Source of the DNA: Bacillota bacterium
GTDB lineage: Bacteria; Bacillota; Clostridia; Peptostreptococcales; Anaerovoracaceae
NCBI GenBank assembly: GCA_016284575.1
Contig: JAEEPD010000086.1
Coordinates: 1 to 7,545 of the forward strand
Direction of reading: 5' to 3'
DNA length: 7,545 nt
Shown: positions 6,452 through 7,545 of the stretch, piece after piece
How positions within the stretch are numbered: position 1 is the first letter of the stretch
Layout: the number at the start of each line of letters is the position of its first letter
Program-made: the position numbers and the translations under genes
Notes under the pieces: generated by a model
Told to the model about the DNA's origin: nothing
Database searches by the model: none
Seen by the model: the letters and a program-made list of their open reading frames with translations, nothing else

Positions 6452-6784
6452 ATGCAGAATGTATATGATATTGCTCACGATCTGGTAAGATCGCTCAAGG
6501 AGTCAGATCAGTATAAGAATCTTGAGGCTGCAAGGGCTCAGCTCAACGCCAATCCGGAGCTCAAGAATATGCTTTCGGATTTCCAGGAGAAAAGCCAGAA
6601 CTTCCAGATGCTCATGATGAGCGGCCAGGAGATCCCCGAAGACCTTCAGCAGCAGCTGCAGCAGCTTTCTGGAATAGTTATGGCCGACCCCACAGCAGCC
6701 AATTATCTTCAGTGCCAGATGACCCTGTCAACTATAGTTCAGGAGCTTGTGGGCATTATTGCGGATGTCTTTAAGGAAGAATAA
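6452..6784 (+). CDS. YlbF/YmcA/YheA-family protein
   Basis: This 110-residue protein is predicted to be all-helical and matches the YlbF/YmcA family. The N-terminal pattern is typical: a helix ending SLKESDQYKNLEAAR (14-28), then a short loop with NPELKNMLSDFQEK (34-47). The Q-rich stretch 66-71 and the pattern MADPTAANYL (77-86) before the last helix also fit. In Bacillus subtilis, RicF (YlbF) and RicA (YmcA) form a complex with RicT (YaaT) that steers RNase Y-dependent mRNA processing, competence and biofilm formation. The present protein is shorter than those two (about 145 residues). It has only one cysteine (C88) and lacks the cysteine-bearing C-terminal tail that holds iron-sulfur clusters in the Ric complex, so it may be closer to the short YheA type. 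It sits 11 bases after the RNase J gene and directly abuts the peptidase gene. The family call is good; the exact role is open. Confidence 0.85.
   Translation: MQNVYDIAHDLVRSLKESDQYKNLEAARAQLNANPELKNMLSDFQEKSQNFQMLMMSGQEIPEDLQQQLQQLSGIVMADPTAANYLQCQMTLSTIVQELVGIIADVFKEE
6773..6777 (+). promoter_or_regulatory. Ribosome binding site favouring the first of two tandem ATG codons of the peptidase gene
   Basis: AAGGA within the last codons of the ylbF-family gene ends 7 bases before the ATG at 6785 and 10 bases before the ATG at 6788. The spacing favours 6785. The two starts differ by one methionine. Confidence 0.6.
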
Positions 6785-7545
6785 ATGATGAATAAATATA
6801 CAGAACGCATCAATAAACTCAGAAAGCTTATGGCGGAGAACGGCCTTGAGGCCTTCTATATCTGCCAGGTGAACAATGTTTCTTATTACACAGGAAAGCA
6901 CGGCAACGACTGCAGCCTGTATATCACGCAGGATGAGGCCTGGATCATCACCGATTTCCGTTACGAGGAGATGGCTCAGAGCCTTACATGGCTTCAGTTT
7001 TATGAGACAGCCCTGGGTCACAGCCTTATGGACTTCCTCAAGAGCAGGAAGGAAAAGGTCCTTGGCATAGAGCGCAACGGGCTTTCCCTTGACATGTACT
7101 TCAGGTTCAATGAGGAGCTAAGCTTTGAGCTCAAGCCCGTTATCGGTCTTACGGAAAAGCTTCGCCAGATAAAGGATGCGGAGGAGCTGGAGAATATCGC
7201 AAGGGCGGAAGCCATAGGCGACGCAGCCTTTACCCATATTCTTAAGTATCTGAAGCCGGGTGTCACCGAGAAGGAGGTGGCGGCTGAGATCGAATACGCC
7301 ATGAGGCAGAACGGTGCAGACGGCCTGAGCTTTACCACCATTGCTGTTTCCGGAAAGAACAGCTCCAGTCCCCACGGTGTTCCTACGGACAAAAAGCTGG
7401 AAAACGGCGATTTCGTGACCATGGACTACGGCTGTCTCTACAATCTCTACTGCTCCGACATGACAAGGACCGTGGCCATAGGCCATGCAACTGAGGAGAT
7501 GCGGAAGATCTACGACATAGTCTATAAGGCTCAGACCACTGCCTG
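6785..7545 (+). CDS. Xaa-Pro aminopeptidase, M24 family (3' end outside window)
   Basis: This is a PepP/YqhT-type metallopeptidase that removes an N-terminal residue preceding proline in cytoplasmic peptides. The window shows the first 253 residues; family members of this type are about 355-360 long, so roughly 100 are missing. Residues 1 to about 125 form the creatinase/prolidase-like N-terminal domain, with AFYICQVNNVSYYTG (23-37) and a TDFRY strand (56-60). From about 130 the pita-bread catalytic domain begins (LRQIKDAEELENI, 126-138). It carries H197 in PHGVP, the first two metal ligands D214 (MDYG) and D225 (CSDMTRT), and G209-D210. The remaining His and two Glu ligands lie past the window edge. 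The ATG at 6785 follows the TAA of the previous gene with no gap. In many Bacillota this gene precedes efp, which cannot be checked here. Confidence 0.93.
   Translation, partial: MMNKYTERINKLRKLMAENGLEAFYICQVNNVSYYTGKHGNDCSLYITQDEAWIITDFRYEEMAQSLTWLQFYETALGHSLMDFLKSRKEKVLGIERNGLSLDMYFRFNEELSFELKPVIGLTEKLRQIKDAEELENIARAEAIGDAAFTHILKYLKPGVTEKEVAAEIEYAMRQNGADGLSFTTIAVSGKNSSSPHGVPTDKKLENGDFVTMDYGCLYNLYCSDMTRTVAIGHATEEMRKIYDIVYKAQTTA

Noticed and set aside
6646..6668. CAG-rich palindromic run in the ylbF-family gene as a repeat or binding site
   Set aside because: It is explained by the codons of the short Q-rich helix segment QQQLQQL. It is too short and too coding-constrained to call a separate element.

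Overview
The window is ordinary bacterial chromosome and is almost entirely coding. All seven genes lie on the + strand: the 3' end of aspS, a nadD-yqeK fusion, rsfS, leuS, an RNase J gene, a YlbF-family gene and the 5' part of an M24 aminopeptidase. The organism is most likely an anaerobic Bacillota of the class Clostridia. This rests on the nadD/yqeK/rsfS/leuS order, RNase J, the YlbF-family protein, Shine-Dalgarno sites of the AAGGAGG type, heavy use of AGA/AGG for arginine, and a GC content near 50 percent. Genus and family cannot be read from the sequence.

Layout: the C-terminal 146 codons of aspartyl-tRNA synthetase end at 443. A 65-base gap (444-508), the only real intergenic space, holds a strong imperfect inverted repeat (448-486). 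From 509 on the genes are packed tightly. nadD-yqeK and rsfS overlap by 8 bases. The rsfS-leuS gap is 21 bases, leuS-RNase J 3 bases and RNase J-ylbF 11 bases, and ylbF and the peptidase are directly adjacent. This looks like one long polycistronic unit. No clear terminator or well-formed promoter is visible inside it, and there is no room for a T-box leader before leuS.

The genes share a growth and translation theme: tRNA charging (AspRS, LeuRS), NAD synthesis plus probable Ap4A hydrolysis in one polypeptide, ribosome silencing (RsfS), mRNA decay (RNase J with a YlbF-family partner candidate) and cleavage of proline-containing peptides (Xaa-Pro aminopeptidase). Ap4A is a by-product of aminoacyl-tRNA synthetases, so a YqeK domain between two synthetase genes is functionally suggestive.

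I found no mobile element, CRISPR array, tRNA, rRNA, phage gene or defence system, and nothing that amounts to a new system. The points worth a second look are the NadD-YqeK fusion, the 104-residue basic extension on RNase J with spaced (I/V)KP repeats, the RNase J/YlbF pairing, the aspS-nadD hairpin, the missing ribosome binding site of nadD, and a sharp change of codon use inside aspS.
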